Assembly: GCA_036940085.1 (NCBI GenBank)
Contig: JALLBK010000006.1
Location: forward strand, 1-52,814
DNA length: 52,814 nt
From: Discostella pseudostelligera
Taxonomy: Eukaryota; Bacillariophyta; Thalassiosirophyceae; Thalassiosirales; Thalassiosiraceae
Direction of reading: 5' to 3'
The notes beneath the pieces were generated by a model. That model had not been told where the DNA came from. It worked only from the letters and a program-made list of their open reading frames with translations, and searched no databases. A program made the position numbers and the translations under genes. Below are positions 30,558 through 43,575 of the stretch, piece by piece; positions within the stretch are counted from its first letter, which is position 1; every line of letters starts with the position of its first letter.

Positions 30558-33500
30558 ATGTCTGATGACGCGTTTGATGCCGACAACGATGATGGGCAAA
30601 TCGCGTTGAAGCCATCGTCGGAGGACTCATCCTGGTCTCCTAAAACTAAAATGGGGGAGTGGTCTTCTTCTGTAACTGCTTCTGCCGCCTCGGAAGTGGA
30701 ATCTGAGACATCGTTTCAAGGTGGTGAGCGCATTAGAAACAATGGCAGTTCAGCAGCAGCAGCAGCATCGGCCACCGCATCCATTGGCAGCAACAGCAAG
30801 CCCGGATCTACTGACGACGAATCACATAGCACTTCTGTCTCCAATTGGTCTTCTTCGAATGCTACCACCACCAATACTCCAACCTTTCCAGCCTTCAAAA
30901 AGGGTCAAAATGTCTTTGTTGCCATTGGGAAAGCAGATCATGTCGCCATATTTGATTCCTTTATTCATGACGAAACCACCAATCGTCCATTGTTGGCCAA
31001 GGTAAAATACTCCTCCACTCTAAAATGGGATCGCGTCTTTGTAGATCAACTTAAGCCAATGCATTTCGAGAAGAATGGAGAACTTATTACTGCCCCGTAT
31101 AGTAAACGAAGTCGACAAGAGACGAATCGATACCAACCATTGCCGGGTGGGGGAACTGCAACTGCTGCCGAATCCAAGTCCAGCATCGCCGCTAGTACCA
31201 GGGGAATTGCCTCCACAACTAATTCTTCTTCTCGTATGGGAAGCGGGAGAAACCGTAAGCTAGTGCATGACGAGAAGGATGAGACACTTGGTAGTAAACG
31301 AACGAGGCAAGTGACTACCCGTTATCAACCGTTGATGGGAGGGAGAACTGCTACTTCTGCCGAAGCCAAGTCCAACGACGGTGATGCCAGAGGAGGTATG
31401 AGTCCTCCTTGGAAGGACTTCTTTAAACGATCAAGGCGAGAGACGAGCCGATACACACCGATGACGGGAGGGGGTGCTTCTTCTACCAAGCGCGAAGTCG
31501 CTAGACCTTCTGCTGCTTTTGCTGCTGCTACCCCCAACTTACAGACTACTGCGGATAAGTCAAACGAGGGAAAGAAGGGAAGGGGGTCTGAAAGAAATGG
31601 GAAGAAAAGTCGTTTGAAAGCGAAGAGTCTGAGTGGTGACAATGAGAAAGGAGATGTTGTTGATGATGATGTAGATTTTATCAATGACAACGATGTAGGG
31701 GACGAAGACGTCATCGACGATGCTCCCGTACATGGTTACTACCAAGTTGACGAGATATTAGATCGAAGGATGAAGAAGGTCGGTTCCGATCTTAATGGAG
31801 TCGGCATGAGGTACATTGTGGAATACTGTGAGTTATTTGTTGTTGCATTCTTAAGTTGTTCTATCTGATCGGGCCTCACTGTGATTCCCAATTTATGATA
31901 TTCACTTTAGTTGTCAGCTGGAAGAAACCTAGGAAACTTAATCTTGTAGACGCGTCAGACTATGAGCCGTGCTGGCTTGTGGCTGAGAACCTTGACCAAC
32001 ATTCGCTTGCGGAGGCCTTTCGGATGTTTCCAACCGATGCCGATCCAGACTATGTTGAGGCTACGCAACATCAGCAGGACGGGGTGCAGGAGGGTGGGCA
32101 GTCAGATATCGAAAACGACTCCAGCGATGCTGAGAGTGACGAAGAGAGTGACGATGATGACGCAGAAGAAATAGAGGATGATGCAAGTTCTTTTGAGGGT
32201 GACATCCAGGAATACGACAACGTTGAAGACGATGATGGTGAGAGCAAGGTACCTCCAAATGCCGCAGTGGATCCTAGCATATCTCACTTGGAAGACAGCG
32301 GTGAGTTTTCATGGAATCATTGTCAATTGCCTCGCTTACGGTGACGATACTGACGAAATTTGAAAGACTACGACGCACCTGGTACTGTGGAGCTTGTTAT
32401 CAAAAGCAAGATCTACCGCGTTGGGCAGTCCTACGTTGGCGGACTTGACGGTTCATTAATCTACACGATATCAGTGATTCATCCCAATACGAGGAAGGCC
32501 AAATGCCGAAGCTATATGCATTTGAAGGACAGCTTTGCTTGTCCCAAAGGACACGAGTACAGCTATGTCTTGTTGGGTGAAGAAGTTACGTTGGATTTGG
32601 CAGCGTTGAAAACACCGTACAAAGTGGCATTTACGAAATTTTCAATGAAATACGATCAAGATGGAGATGATCAGCGCACTTTCGCTTACTACAATGATAC
32701 TGGCAAAATCCAGTATCATCCGACGGGTAGACCTACTGTGTGTGAGTTTACTGGATTCCCTAGCAATGCATTTGTAATTTGTTTTGCTCACGCCTTTCCA
32801 CTTCTGCTTGGCATTGTTGTTGGTCAACTCCGTGTGCAGTGGATTTGTTTGCGGGGGCCGGTGGCATGTCTCTTGGAATGGAAAAATATTTCAATGTGAA
32901 GTGGGTAGTGGACAATAATGAGATCGCATGCTCCACTCTCAATTCCAATAAGAAGAATTCCAATGTCCTTGTGTACACGGAAGATGTGAGGAAATTTATT
33001 CTTCGTTCAATGAAAGGAAATCCTTGCTATCCGTCAGTTGGAGAGGTTGACCATATTCATGCAAGTCGTGAGTAATCATTGAGACCATATTTTTGTAATA
33101 GGAACTTTGCTGAAGCCTCTAATTCCTTAACAACTTTCCCTCCCATCCTCGTTACATTCAGCTCCATGCAAAGGTTTCTCTCGTGCCAATCGAACTGGAG
33201 GCAAAAACGACAATCTGAATAATTCCGTAAGTAAATTGATTGTTGTTGTCTGCTCTTATCCATGCTGTTACTCGCTTTACTAAAACATTTTCTTCCGTGT
33301 CACCAGCAAACTTTGTTGTTTGTGAAAGCAATCAAGCACTTCCGTCCCAAGACGGCCACCTTCGAAAATGTCCCGGGATTAGTGTTGGACGACTACAAAG
33401 GATATTTGCGATCCGTCATATCCGGCTTGTTGAAATTATCCTATCAGGTTCGCGTCCAGATACTGAACTCGAGTTGCTATGGTGATCCTCAAAATCGACG

Positions 33501-33966
33501 CCGATTGATAATCATGGCGGCACGCAGCGACTGTCGATTGCCAAATATGCCGCCTCCAACGCATGGACATGGGCCTGGATTACTCCCGATTAAGACATGC
33601 AAGGATGCAATTCAAATGTTTGAGAACCTCGATCCTTCCAAATCTGGCACTGCTCTCATTGACACGGAGGTAATATTCAATCACATCGCACCTTGGCCAA
33701 AGTCTGCAAAGAAAGAGACCGATTATGAGTTGATGGAAGATGAGCCATCCCGAACAGTATTGGCTCGTCAGCGTCCTCATTTACATTACAATGGAATGAG
33801 ATTTATCTCGGTGCGAGAGGCGGCATGTCTGCAGTCTTTCCCGATCAACTACCGATTCTATGGATCCCTTGCCCAACAGTATTCACAAGTGGGCAATGCT
33901 GTACCGGTGAAGTTGGCTACGGCGATTGCTAGGAGTGTCGCGATTGTGCATGGATGTGCAGTTTAG
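30558..33966 (+). CDS. chromodomain-containing cytosine-C5 DNA methyltransferase
   Basis: Six exons: 30558-31827, 31911-32300, 32367-32741, 32840-33067, 33162-33226 and 33307-33966; introns of 66-98 nt, all GT-AG with consistent phase; 995 residues. Residues of about 112-172 (KKGQNVFVAIGKADHVAIFD) look like a Tudor/PWWP-like barrel. Three KRxRxxTxRYxPxxGG motifs start near 182, 246 and 289. A chromodomain (about 392-455) includes YYQVDEILDRRMKK, VSWKKPRK and YEPCWLVAENL. The catalytic domain (679-995) has every key motif: I (LDLFAGAGGMSLG), IV (PPCKGFS, Cys757), VI (FENVPG), VIII (QNRRRLI) and X (QVGNAVP). It should methylate cytosine in chromatin marked by a methyl-lysine histone. It resembles plant chromomethylases in content, but here the chromodomain is N-terminal. 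It may correspond to the diatom DNMT4 class (inference). Confidence 0.92.
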
Positions 33967-34350
33967 ACCTGAGGGTTCTATCTGATGAGGTGATGGTGAT
34001 GATAGGTCAAGTGCGAGTGTGTGAGTTGATCATGAATGTACGACTGGTTACTTATGGTTGCTTTGTTTGTAAATCTGGTGACAATAGGCAGCATGCCTGC
34101 AGTCGATCCCTCTATTGTCGCAGGTATTCCTCGCGACTTGTTGTGTGGTTCTCGGTGTGGTAAAATAAATATATGATTGCCACACTTGCATCATCGTATT
34201 CATTTGAGCCTAAGTATAAAGGTTCCATTGCGGATCTCGTGGCCATGGATTGTATTAGAAAGCGTAGAGTATCATCTATCGAGAGCAAATAATGGATGGA
34301 GCGAGGAGGCGAGTGCGTGGGCAGCGCTGTATGGTAGAGTAACGGGAAGT
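33967..34350. other. intergenic region between methyltransferase and helicase
   Basis: About 380 bp. Presumed 3' untranslated region of the methyltransferase and distal promoter of the helicase. No gene seen. Confidence 0.35.
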
Positions 34351-34506
34351 GGCGGGAACACGAAAGATATGGCGGGAAACACCAAAGATTATGCGGACGA
34401 AAGATGGCGCGAACTCTGGAAAGATACGGCGGGAAACTGAAAGATATAGCGGGAACTTGAAAGCTAGGAGTATGTACGGCGGGAAATAAAAGATGTGGCG
34501 GGAAAC
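34351..34506. promoter_or_regulatory. tandem array of GGCGGGAA-type sites upstream of DBP2-like helicase
   Basis: GGCGGGAA cores at 34351, 34371, 34428, 34478 and 34497, with variant cores GGCGCGAA at 34406 and AGCGGGAA at about 34448, most followed by (C)TGAAAGAT. Spacings are mostly 19-22 bp, close to two helical turns. The array ends 160 bp upstream of the helicase ATG. The core matches the E2F consensus on the reverse strand; cooperative binding on one DNA face is inferred. Confidence 0.7.
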
Positions 34507-34665
34507 TGAAAGATTCTCTTACGCCGCCACGTGTTCTCGTCTTTGCGTCGTCGTCGTCGCCGGTCGCCGTCGCCGTACGTCGCCGCCACCAACCAAACAA
34601 TAATTCTTCGATTGATTTCCCGTCATTGCCATTGTCATCCAATTGATAACACTTCGACCAACACA

Positions 34666-37498
<2,833 letters not shown>

Positions 37499-38129
37499 AC
37501 ATCATCGTTTGTCATGATGCATCGTCGATAATGTAATTAAAATTGAAAAAGAGTCATGGAGCTTCGCCAGGAATGAGAGAGTACCATACCACACTGAACA
37601 TCCATACCTCCTTCCCTAAGTAGTAAGCAATTGCAAGCAACTCCTGAATGTGTGCTCTCATTGCTCATTGTATTGAATGGCGGCGGATGTTATGATGTAC
37701 TCCCATATTATTATGCAGGGGCATCACGGGCGGTGCTGGACGATGAGAATGAAGGAAACTTGAGAAATAATGAGTTGTTCAACTGGAGGTAACTGCGGAA
37801 GTGTGTTCTCTTGTTGTGACAATAGGGAAATGACTTCCTGTACGGTGCATTTGCATGTAGGACAATATGGACCTGCAAAGTGAACGCCAAAGATAAGGCA
37901 AGAGATGCCCAGAGAGAGAACCGTTCACCATTCAATCGGATCCATTCATCGCTCAGCACAAAACTGGCAGCGTAGCAGAGAAAGAATGATCACCAGTTCT
38001 CATGCATGATCACCAGTTCTCATTCATGATTACGTCCATATCCAACAGCATATCTACCATTCTCCTCTCCAAGATATGATATGAGAGTTCATTCAGATTA
38101 TTCCAAAGCAAATACCAGAGACAATAATA
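37499..38129. other. intergenic region; left part of the duplicated segment
   Basis: About 630 bp. From about 37737 onward it is recognisably similar to 46403-46659 (shared GACGATGAGAATG, AACTTGAGAA, TCACCAGTTCTCATGCAT, TTACGTCCATATCCAACA). A GATCACCAGTTCTCATGCAT tandem pair lies near 37988-38025. No independent gene seen. Confidence 0.5.
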
Positions 38130-38734
38130 ATGGGCAATATCTACGAAGCAGTCATGGCGGTGGACGAAGAGCTGGGCATGGATGAAGCACCGGGAAAGGA
38201 GGCAATTCCATCTACTACCACCACAGCGCCTTCCACCAACGAGACTGGTGAACTCATTCGCCGCAGTTTAACTGTCATTATTAATACCAATGTAAATGTG
38301 TGCATGCTATCGATTGATCTCAATGTGAGTCGATGATATGTCTTATAGCATGATTGTGGTTTCAAACTGATCACGCCACACAATTGACCTCGTTTCCTTG
38401 ATTGTTGCACCAGAAAATCGATGCCAACTCTATTTCCGCCATGTACCTTGTCTATGGGGCCACAGTGGTTTCATTCATCGGGCTTATCGTAATGAAGCTG
38501 TATTATTCCTATGTATTTCTGCAGCTATACTTCCTTGGATTCATAATGGTGAAATTTTCAGAGGTTCCCATATCCGATGCCATTACTACTACTATGCATG
38601 TAATTGCCTGGTGCAACTTCCTGGTTGTTTTCTCTCTTGCGATGGGCAATCACTTCAATAAGACGGAGTGGTACAAAATAGAATCCATCATCACCACGTC
38701 GTTCTTGTTAATCATGCTCCTTCGGTCACCCTGA
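38130..38734 (+). CDS. four-span membrane protein, copy 1 of a duplicated pair
   Basis: Exons 38130-38324 and 38414-38734 with an 89-nt GTGAGT...CCAG intron, phase 0; 171 residues. After a short N-terminal helix (NIYEAVMAVDEELGM) and a Thr/Ser linker, hydrophobic segments follow at LTVIINTNVNVCMLSIDL, YLVYGATVVSFIGLIVMKL running into YVFLQLYFLGFIMV, VIAWCNFLVVFSLAMG and IITTSFLLIMLLRSP. A paralogue with the same exon-intron structure lies at 46660-47303. I do not recognise the family. Position-by-position conservation across the two copies, with an intact frame in both, supports a real gene. It converges on the DHX35-type helicase gene. Confidence 0.75.
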
Positions 38735-38949
38735 GAAGGAGAATCCGCAAAAAGGAGAATTACTCCTCGTCTCCATTTCCTCGCATGTATGTTTTGTCAT
38801 TTTAAAGATAAGCGCCGCGCCCTCTTTGCGTCAACTCGTATATAGACTCTATCATGAAAAATCATTTTGCTCTCACTTTCGATCACTTTCGAATCTTCTG
38901 ATGATGATCGTTCGATTCATGAACATGATGTTGACAAAGATGCGGCATA

Positions 38950-41310
38950 TCACGTCCAATAATATGGCGCAATCTGCTTCAGCCATAGACCAGAGATGGA
39001 GCTACAGTGCCTTGCCTCTACACCACCACGACTACCATCCAACGTCTGACCAAATACAAAGTACTCTGAGTTCTCTCCAAATCGATGCAACACACTCGAT
39101 GAACTTATCGAAAGGGAGAAATTTCCACGTAAGCTATAATATCGACCCCCCCCACCAAGCTTGGCGACATTCATGAAATACCCGGCGGCCACGCATTTGC
39201 GTATAGCCTCACTCCGTTCAGTAGGATCGAACACTCGCGATCCAACAATTTCTCGTCGTGTCATTCCTAACCAGTGCATTTCTCCGCCGTCGAAGCGTCG
39301 ACTTGCAAACCGAGCCAATTGATTCCTCACTTCAAATGCCCGTTGCATTGCCACGCGATTCACGAAGCGAAGTCGGCATTCATCCTCCGACAGCAATTGA
39401 CCGGAGTGATCAACAAGATCAAATAAATGCACCATGGTTGCATGATCGCCACTCCTGTCCAGTATGTCGGCCATAGCATCATCATACATCCTCCACTGCC
39501 GTTCTGTCCGGGGTTGGTAGAATAAGTTCCGAACTTGTAATGCCGCGGCCACAGTAAGAATATCTCCCACAATCAGTTTGGATACCATGGAGGGTGTATC
39601 GTCCCTCTCTTCCATATCTAAGCTTGCCAATATCATGCGTGACACTTGTGGTTCCGTGGGAAAGTACACAATTTCGGATCCCAGTGCCGTTAGTTCCGCA
39701 TCTGCATCCATCGCTCCAAGAGCATACAGACATTCCAATCCATGTGCCATCGCCTCGACACTCGGTACACTCATCAAATCAAAGGAGAGCACATTTTTCA
39801 CTCCCAGCGCCTTAATAGTCATGATCAGTGTAACTAAATTGCAACGTTGAATTTCAGGTGCAGTCTCGGCCTCCATTTCGTTAGTAACGTATTGTTCCAA
39901 ATACAGTCGATAACACTTCCCTGAGCTCACTCGACCCGCTCTGCCGGCACGTTGACGTGCACTCGCCCGACTTATTGGACAAACAATCCTACGATCAAAT
40001 CCTGACACTGGATCAAAGAAGGGTAATTTGGCGTACCCGCAATCGATGACATGTGCAATGGCGGGTACGGTCACACTAGTCTCGGCAATATTCGTTGCAA
40101 ATACGATTCTTCGCGTATTTGACTTGATTTCTATTTCGGAACGTGGTAGGAAGGGTTGAGATTGGAGATTGGTGGGCAGTGAGCTGTACAATGGTAGGCA
40201 TACTGCACTACTCTGGGTAGTCGGAGAGGAAGAGAGGATATTTTCCGCCATTTCGACGGCTGCGTCCACCTCTTCACCAGTAGTCAAGAAGCAGAGTATG
40301 TCACCACTTTCTCCACCTTCACTTTCATGTATTCGTAATGCCACCTCGACTGTCGACTTGACATAATCTGAGACGGGATCGCGAATGTACATGATATCTA
40401 CTGGATATTGTCTTCCATCGACCGAGATTATTGTTCCATTATTCGTCGTGATCTTGTCCTCTTGGATAAATGATGATGATATTCTCTCATTGCCATCTTT
40501 TGTGATGATGGTTGCATGGTTGATATTGTCCTCTCCAACTCTACCCCATCGTGATTTTCTCTTCTTTCGTTGCTGCAGTGCTACTTGTTGCTCGTCATCA
40601 ATCACTTTCGGCTGCTCCTTCACATTCTTCTTCTTTGCCTTCCCCACAAAGAAGTCAAGGAAGGACTGCGCATCCAACGTGGCACTACAAATCACCACCC
40701 GCAACTCCGGTCGTAATTTCCGTATCTTCTTCACGGTTCCCAATAACAACTCAGTATTGACACTCCGTTCATGAGCTTCATCAATAATTAACACCGAGCA
40801 ATGTTTCAGCAGTGGATCGAGTAGGACACATTCCCGCAGTAGCCATCCATCGGTGACATACCGAATTTTGGTAATTCCTGGAGTGTATGTCGATGCAAAG
40901 CGGACGGTGTAGCCCACAATCGATGGATCGGGAAGTGTCGACGATAGATAAGAGGCGAGAGATATGGCCGCGATGCGACGTGGTTGTGTGCAGATAATTT
41001 CACGATAATTCTTCATACTGTTGTTGCTGTTGCTGTCGGCCCAACCATTCTCATACAAATATTGAGGCAGCATCGTCGACTTGCCACAACCCGTCTCACC
41101 CACCAATGTTAGTACGCCATGTGTTTCAAGCGCGGCCAAGAGTTGTGTCCGATGGAGAGAGATGGGCAAGATTGTATGATTATGATGGCGATGAACTGCT
41201 GAATAATTAATGAAAATTGTGTCATTGTCCATGCCATCAACGAGAAGATTGGCGTCATCCTCTGATGATGTCGAGGCTCTGGTGCGGTTCATTGTTGACG
41301 TCGTCGTCAT
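38950..41310 (-). CDS. DEAH-box RNA helicase, DHX35-like
   Basis: A single exon of 786 residues. Motif I is VGETGCGKST, Ia TQPRRIAA, II DEAH, III SAT in VICSATLDAQ, V TNIAETSVT and VI QRAGRAGR. The C-terminal part has the winged-helix/ratchet and OB-fold regions of spliceosomal DEAH helicases (LECLYALGAMD; IVYFPTEPQVSRMIL; ERQWRMYDDAM; RREIVGSRVF) and ends ISGLWLKQIAPYYW, closest to the DHX35 C-terminus. DHX35 is associated with spliceosomes; its precise step is less clear than for PRP2, PRP16, PRP22 or PRP43. An insertion of Lys-rich sequence occurs after motif III. A degraded copy of the last part of this gene is found near 47480-47620. Confidence 0.9.
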   Translation of the reverse strand: MTTTSTMNRTRASTSSEDDANLLVDGMDNDTIFINYSAVHRHHNHTILPISLHRTQLLAALETHGVLTLVGETGCGKSTMLPQYLYENGWADSNSNNSMKNYREIICTQPRRIAAISLASYLSSTLPDPSIVGYTVRFASTYTPGITKIRYVTDGWLLRECVLLDPLLKHCSVLIIDEAHERSVNTELLLGTVKKIRKLRPELRVVICSATLDAQSFLDFFVGKAKKKNVKEQPKVIDDEQQVALQQRKKRKSRWGRVGEDNINHATIITKDGNERISSSFIQEDKITTNNGTIISVDGRQYPVDIMYIRDPVSDYVKSTVEVALRIHESEGGESGDILCFLTTGEEVDAAVEMAENILSSSPTTQSSAVCLPLYSSLPTNLQSQPFLPRSEIEIKSNTRRIVFATNIAETSVTVPAIAHVIDCGYAKLPFFDPVSGFDRRIVCPISRASARQRAGRAGRVSSGKCYRLYLEQYVTNEMEAETAPEIQRCNLVTLIMTIKALGVKNVLSFDLMSVPSVEAMAHGLECLYALGAMDADAELTALGSEIVYFPTEPQVSRMILASLDMEERDDTPSMVSKLIVGDILTVAAALQVRNLFYQPRTERQWRMYDDAMADILDRSGDHATMVHLFDLVDHSGQLLSEDECRLRFVNRVAMQRAFEVRNQLARFASRRFDGGEMHWLGMTRREIVGSRVFDPTERSEAIRKCVAAGYFMNVAKLGGGGRYYSLRGNFSLSISSSSVLHRFGENSEYFVFGQTLDGSRGGVEARHCSSISGLWLKQIAPYYWT

Positions 41311-41480
41311 CGTAGGAGTAAATAATTATGGATACCGGCGGCGGCGTTGGTCGTCGGCGACGGCTTCGTCAATCGTCGTCGTCCGTCGTCATGGTCTGTT
41401 GGTGTTTGGTGTTGTTGGTTGTTGGTTGTTGGTTGTTGGTGGTGGACGGTCGGTCGTATTCGTAGGATTGAGATTGAACT

Positions 41481-41488
41481 TTCCCGCC
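41481..41488. promoter_or_regulatory. TTCCCGCC element, divergent DHX35/Kazal promoter
   Basis: A perfect octamer 171 bp upstream of the helicase start and in the 540-bp spacer before the first Kazal gene. The same spacer has a short GTTGGTTGTTGGTTG tandem near 41410-41440. Confidence 0.45.
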
Positions 41489-41849
41489 AAAAATGTGGAG
41501 CTTGAAGACGTTAAAGTTGGAAATTGGAAGTTGGAAGTTGGGTATGAAGAAGACCACGAAATTGCCAAAATTGCTTGGCCAGCGAGATAGGAGAAGATAA
41601 CGCTGTCGTTTGATGTTCTCGCCTGTTCTCAATTGAAGAAAAAGTTCGACTGGCCCCATCCGTCAAGATCAAAGATCATCTAGAGATCCACCACCGTCAA
41701 CCCTCACTTTCACAATACAATTGTCAATATCTAGTACTCCCATCCATCATCCATCACTCACACTCCAGCAGACTCCAACCCACCTCCATCATCACCCGTA
41801 CATTCTAGTGTTAAGATTCGTAGCATAAAGCATTCCAATTCCAAGCATC

Positions 41850-42188
41850 ATGAAGATTGCACTTGTATTGATCTCAACCACCGTCACCATGGTCATGTTC
41901 CACGTTGACACTGCGATTGCGTCCGCTGACTCTGATTCTGCTTCTGCTGCTCGTAAACTTCGGACTAGGACGAAGCGTCCTACTAATAAGCCAGCAGGAG
42001 TAGTGCAAACTGCTTCCAATTCCTGCACGACATCTTGCTCGGCCGGTCCAACCTGCACTCCGACGGTAGATCAACAGGTTTGCATTGAATTATATGATCC
42101 GGTCTGTGGATGTGATGGAAGAGAGTACTCCAATGAGTGTTTTGCATTCAGGGCCGGAGTAAACGTTGCAAGCACTGGTAGTTGTTGA
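41850..42188 (+). CDS. secreted Kazal-type protease inhibitor, copy 1
   Basis: A single exon of 112 residues: signal peptide (KIALVLISTTVTMVMF), a basic Ala/Lys/Thr linker and one Kazal domain. The domain has CTTSCSAGPTC ahead of the core CIELYDPVCGCDGREYSNEC and then GVNVASTGSC. Spacings Cys-x7-Cys-x10-Cys fit Kazal, with the extra Cys of the non-classical VCGCDG form. By the standard rule P1 is the second residue after the core's first Cys, here Glu. It should block extracellular or vacuolar serine proteases; the Glu P1 suggests specificity different from its neighbour. A paralogue lies 0.9 kb downstream. Confidence 0.92.
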   Translation: MKIALVLISTTVTMVMFHVDTAIASADSDSASAARKLRTRTKRPTNKPAGVVQTASNSCTTSCSAGPTCTPTVDQQVCIELYDPVCGCDGREYSNECFAFRAGVNVASTGSC

Positions 42189-42559
42189 ATGATAATGAAT
42201 GGATAGGTATTTGCCGTCGAGGATAATTTTGTTCTGGTGGGTGGATGACGAGCGTCGTCAGTTGGATAGGACATCAGGATGATTTGTACAACAGAAGAAG
42301 TGGTGGACTGGAAGAAGATGTGGTGTGTGGTGTTTGGGGGTGAAAGATTTTATTTAAATGAAGGGTCTCTCAACTTCTCATCGATTTCGTTGTTAACCAA
42401 ATCTTGTTTGTCGCGATCTGAACGAATCTAATCTTCGTCAATACCATTACTGCTCGCCTCCTCCTTGTAGCCTTTGTTTTACTTTTTACACTTTCGCAAG
42501 TTCTCACCATCGTTCATTTTTGCCATCAAAATTGACGCTCATTTCCTCACGGTATCCTC

Positions 42560-42740
42560 CACATTTATAATCAGCCATTGACTCCTCTTCGTTTTGACAG
42601 CTAGATTGTTACTTTAATCACCTCCTCCTGCTCGTCCCTCTTCTTCTCAAAAGATGTCATTGTGTCAATCAACGACATGTCAATTCTCCGATGATTCTTT
42701 CGCTGACTAGGTTGTTTGTATGCTGTTTACAGCCTGCAAT
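42560..42740 (-). pseudogene. decayed fragment of the RED/IK gene 3' region
   Basis: Non-coding sequence between the Kazal genes aligns with 43745-43930 inside the RED/IK gene: shared TCCTCTTCGTTTT, CTCCTCCTGCTC, AAAGATGTC, CATGTCAATTCTCCG against CACTTCGACTCTCCG, and CGCTGACTAGGTTG against CGCTGAGTAGGTTG, ending ATGCTGTT. Indels break the frame. It marks the boundary of a Kazal-plus-IK-tail duplication. Confidence 0.65.
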
Positions 42741-42851
42741 TTGCAGTACCTATTGCATTGCACTCGATGCTCGGGTGTATCTCTAGAGATAAAAAAAGTT
42801 TGGTGGGTTCATCCATTCGATATTCGATCGATCGAGTACTCTTATCACTTC

Positions 42852-42859
42852 TTCCCGCC
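42852..42859. promoter_or_regulatory. TTCCCGCC element upstream of second Kazal gene
   Basis: A perfect octamer 207 bp upstream of the second Kazal ATG, continuing as AAAACGAACG. The rest of the 42189-43065 spacer is the first Kazal gene's 3' flank and the IK remnant. Confidence 0.4.
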
Positions 42860-43065
42860 AAAACGAACGTACGGGTGACGATGTTTGCATGCAGATAAAT
42901 AGTACCAGCTCTAGCCACACATAAGGCCTGTCAAACATCAAGACCACAACTTCAACTCTGGAGGTCCACTAGATATGGTACCCTGCGAACCGAGAAGGTT
43001 CACATCCATTCATTGTCCATCCTCGATAACCATGAACTCTAGATTGTAACATTCCAACACGTATC

Positions 43066-43344
43066 ATGAAGGTAGCTTTAGCGCTGTTCACGGCGACCTC
43101 CACTGTCATCATTGCTACCACTTTTGCATCACCTGCTGCTGCTACTTCACGTATGCTACGGGCTAATTCGAGTAATCTGGGAGCATGCACTACGTCTTGC
43201 TCAAAAGGTCCAACCTGCACTTCGACAAAATCGGCTTGCACTAGAGAGTATTCTCCGGTGTGTGGATGTGATGGAAAAACATACCCCACTAAGTGTGTGG
43301 CTTTCAGGTCCGGAATCAACGTTGCGAAGACAGGCAAGTGTTGA
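43066..43344 (+). CDS. secreted Kazal-type protease inhibitor, copy 2
   Basis: A single exon of 92 residues: signal peptide (KVALALFTATSTVIIATTF), a shorter linker than copy 1, and one Kazal domain with CTTSCSKGPTC, the core CTREYSPVCGCDGKTYPTKC and GINVAKTGKC. The Cys framework is the same as copy 1, but P1 is Arg, predicting trypsin-like targets, and the loop before the core is two residues shorter. It converges on the RED/IK gene, whose stop codon lies 231 bp away. Confidence 0.92.
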   Translation: MKVALALFTATSTVIIATTFASPAAATSRMLRANSSNLGACTTSCSKGPTCTSTKSACTREYSPVCGCDGKTYPTKCVAFRSGINVAKTGKC

Positions 43345-43575
43345 TCAGAATTTTTATCAGGTGGACAACCGACGTCAACCACGACGTGATGGGGTGGTAA
43401 AGTGCAAGGAGATCTTGCGCATTGGATATATAGGTGGTGCATGCGTCTACGATATCAAATAAAATTGAAAGAACTGCGTTCATATTGAGTTAATCAAGGA
43501 CAAATGTCATTATACCGATTCCCAGGAACAGACACTCACCAAGATATCGATCATTGCCTCTCAACCTCGCTGCCA

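Noticed and set aside
32420..32600. A BAH domain between the chromodomain and the catalytic domain of the methyltransferase
   Set aside because: The KIYRVGQSYVGG start is suggestive, but the rest does not show a convincing BAH pattern by eye. A profile search would decide.
37711..37959. An 82-residue frame with a hydrophobic segment
   Set aside because: The corresponding segment of the duplicated locus (46403-46560) does not keep the frame, so there is no sign of coding constraint.
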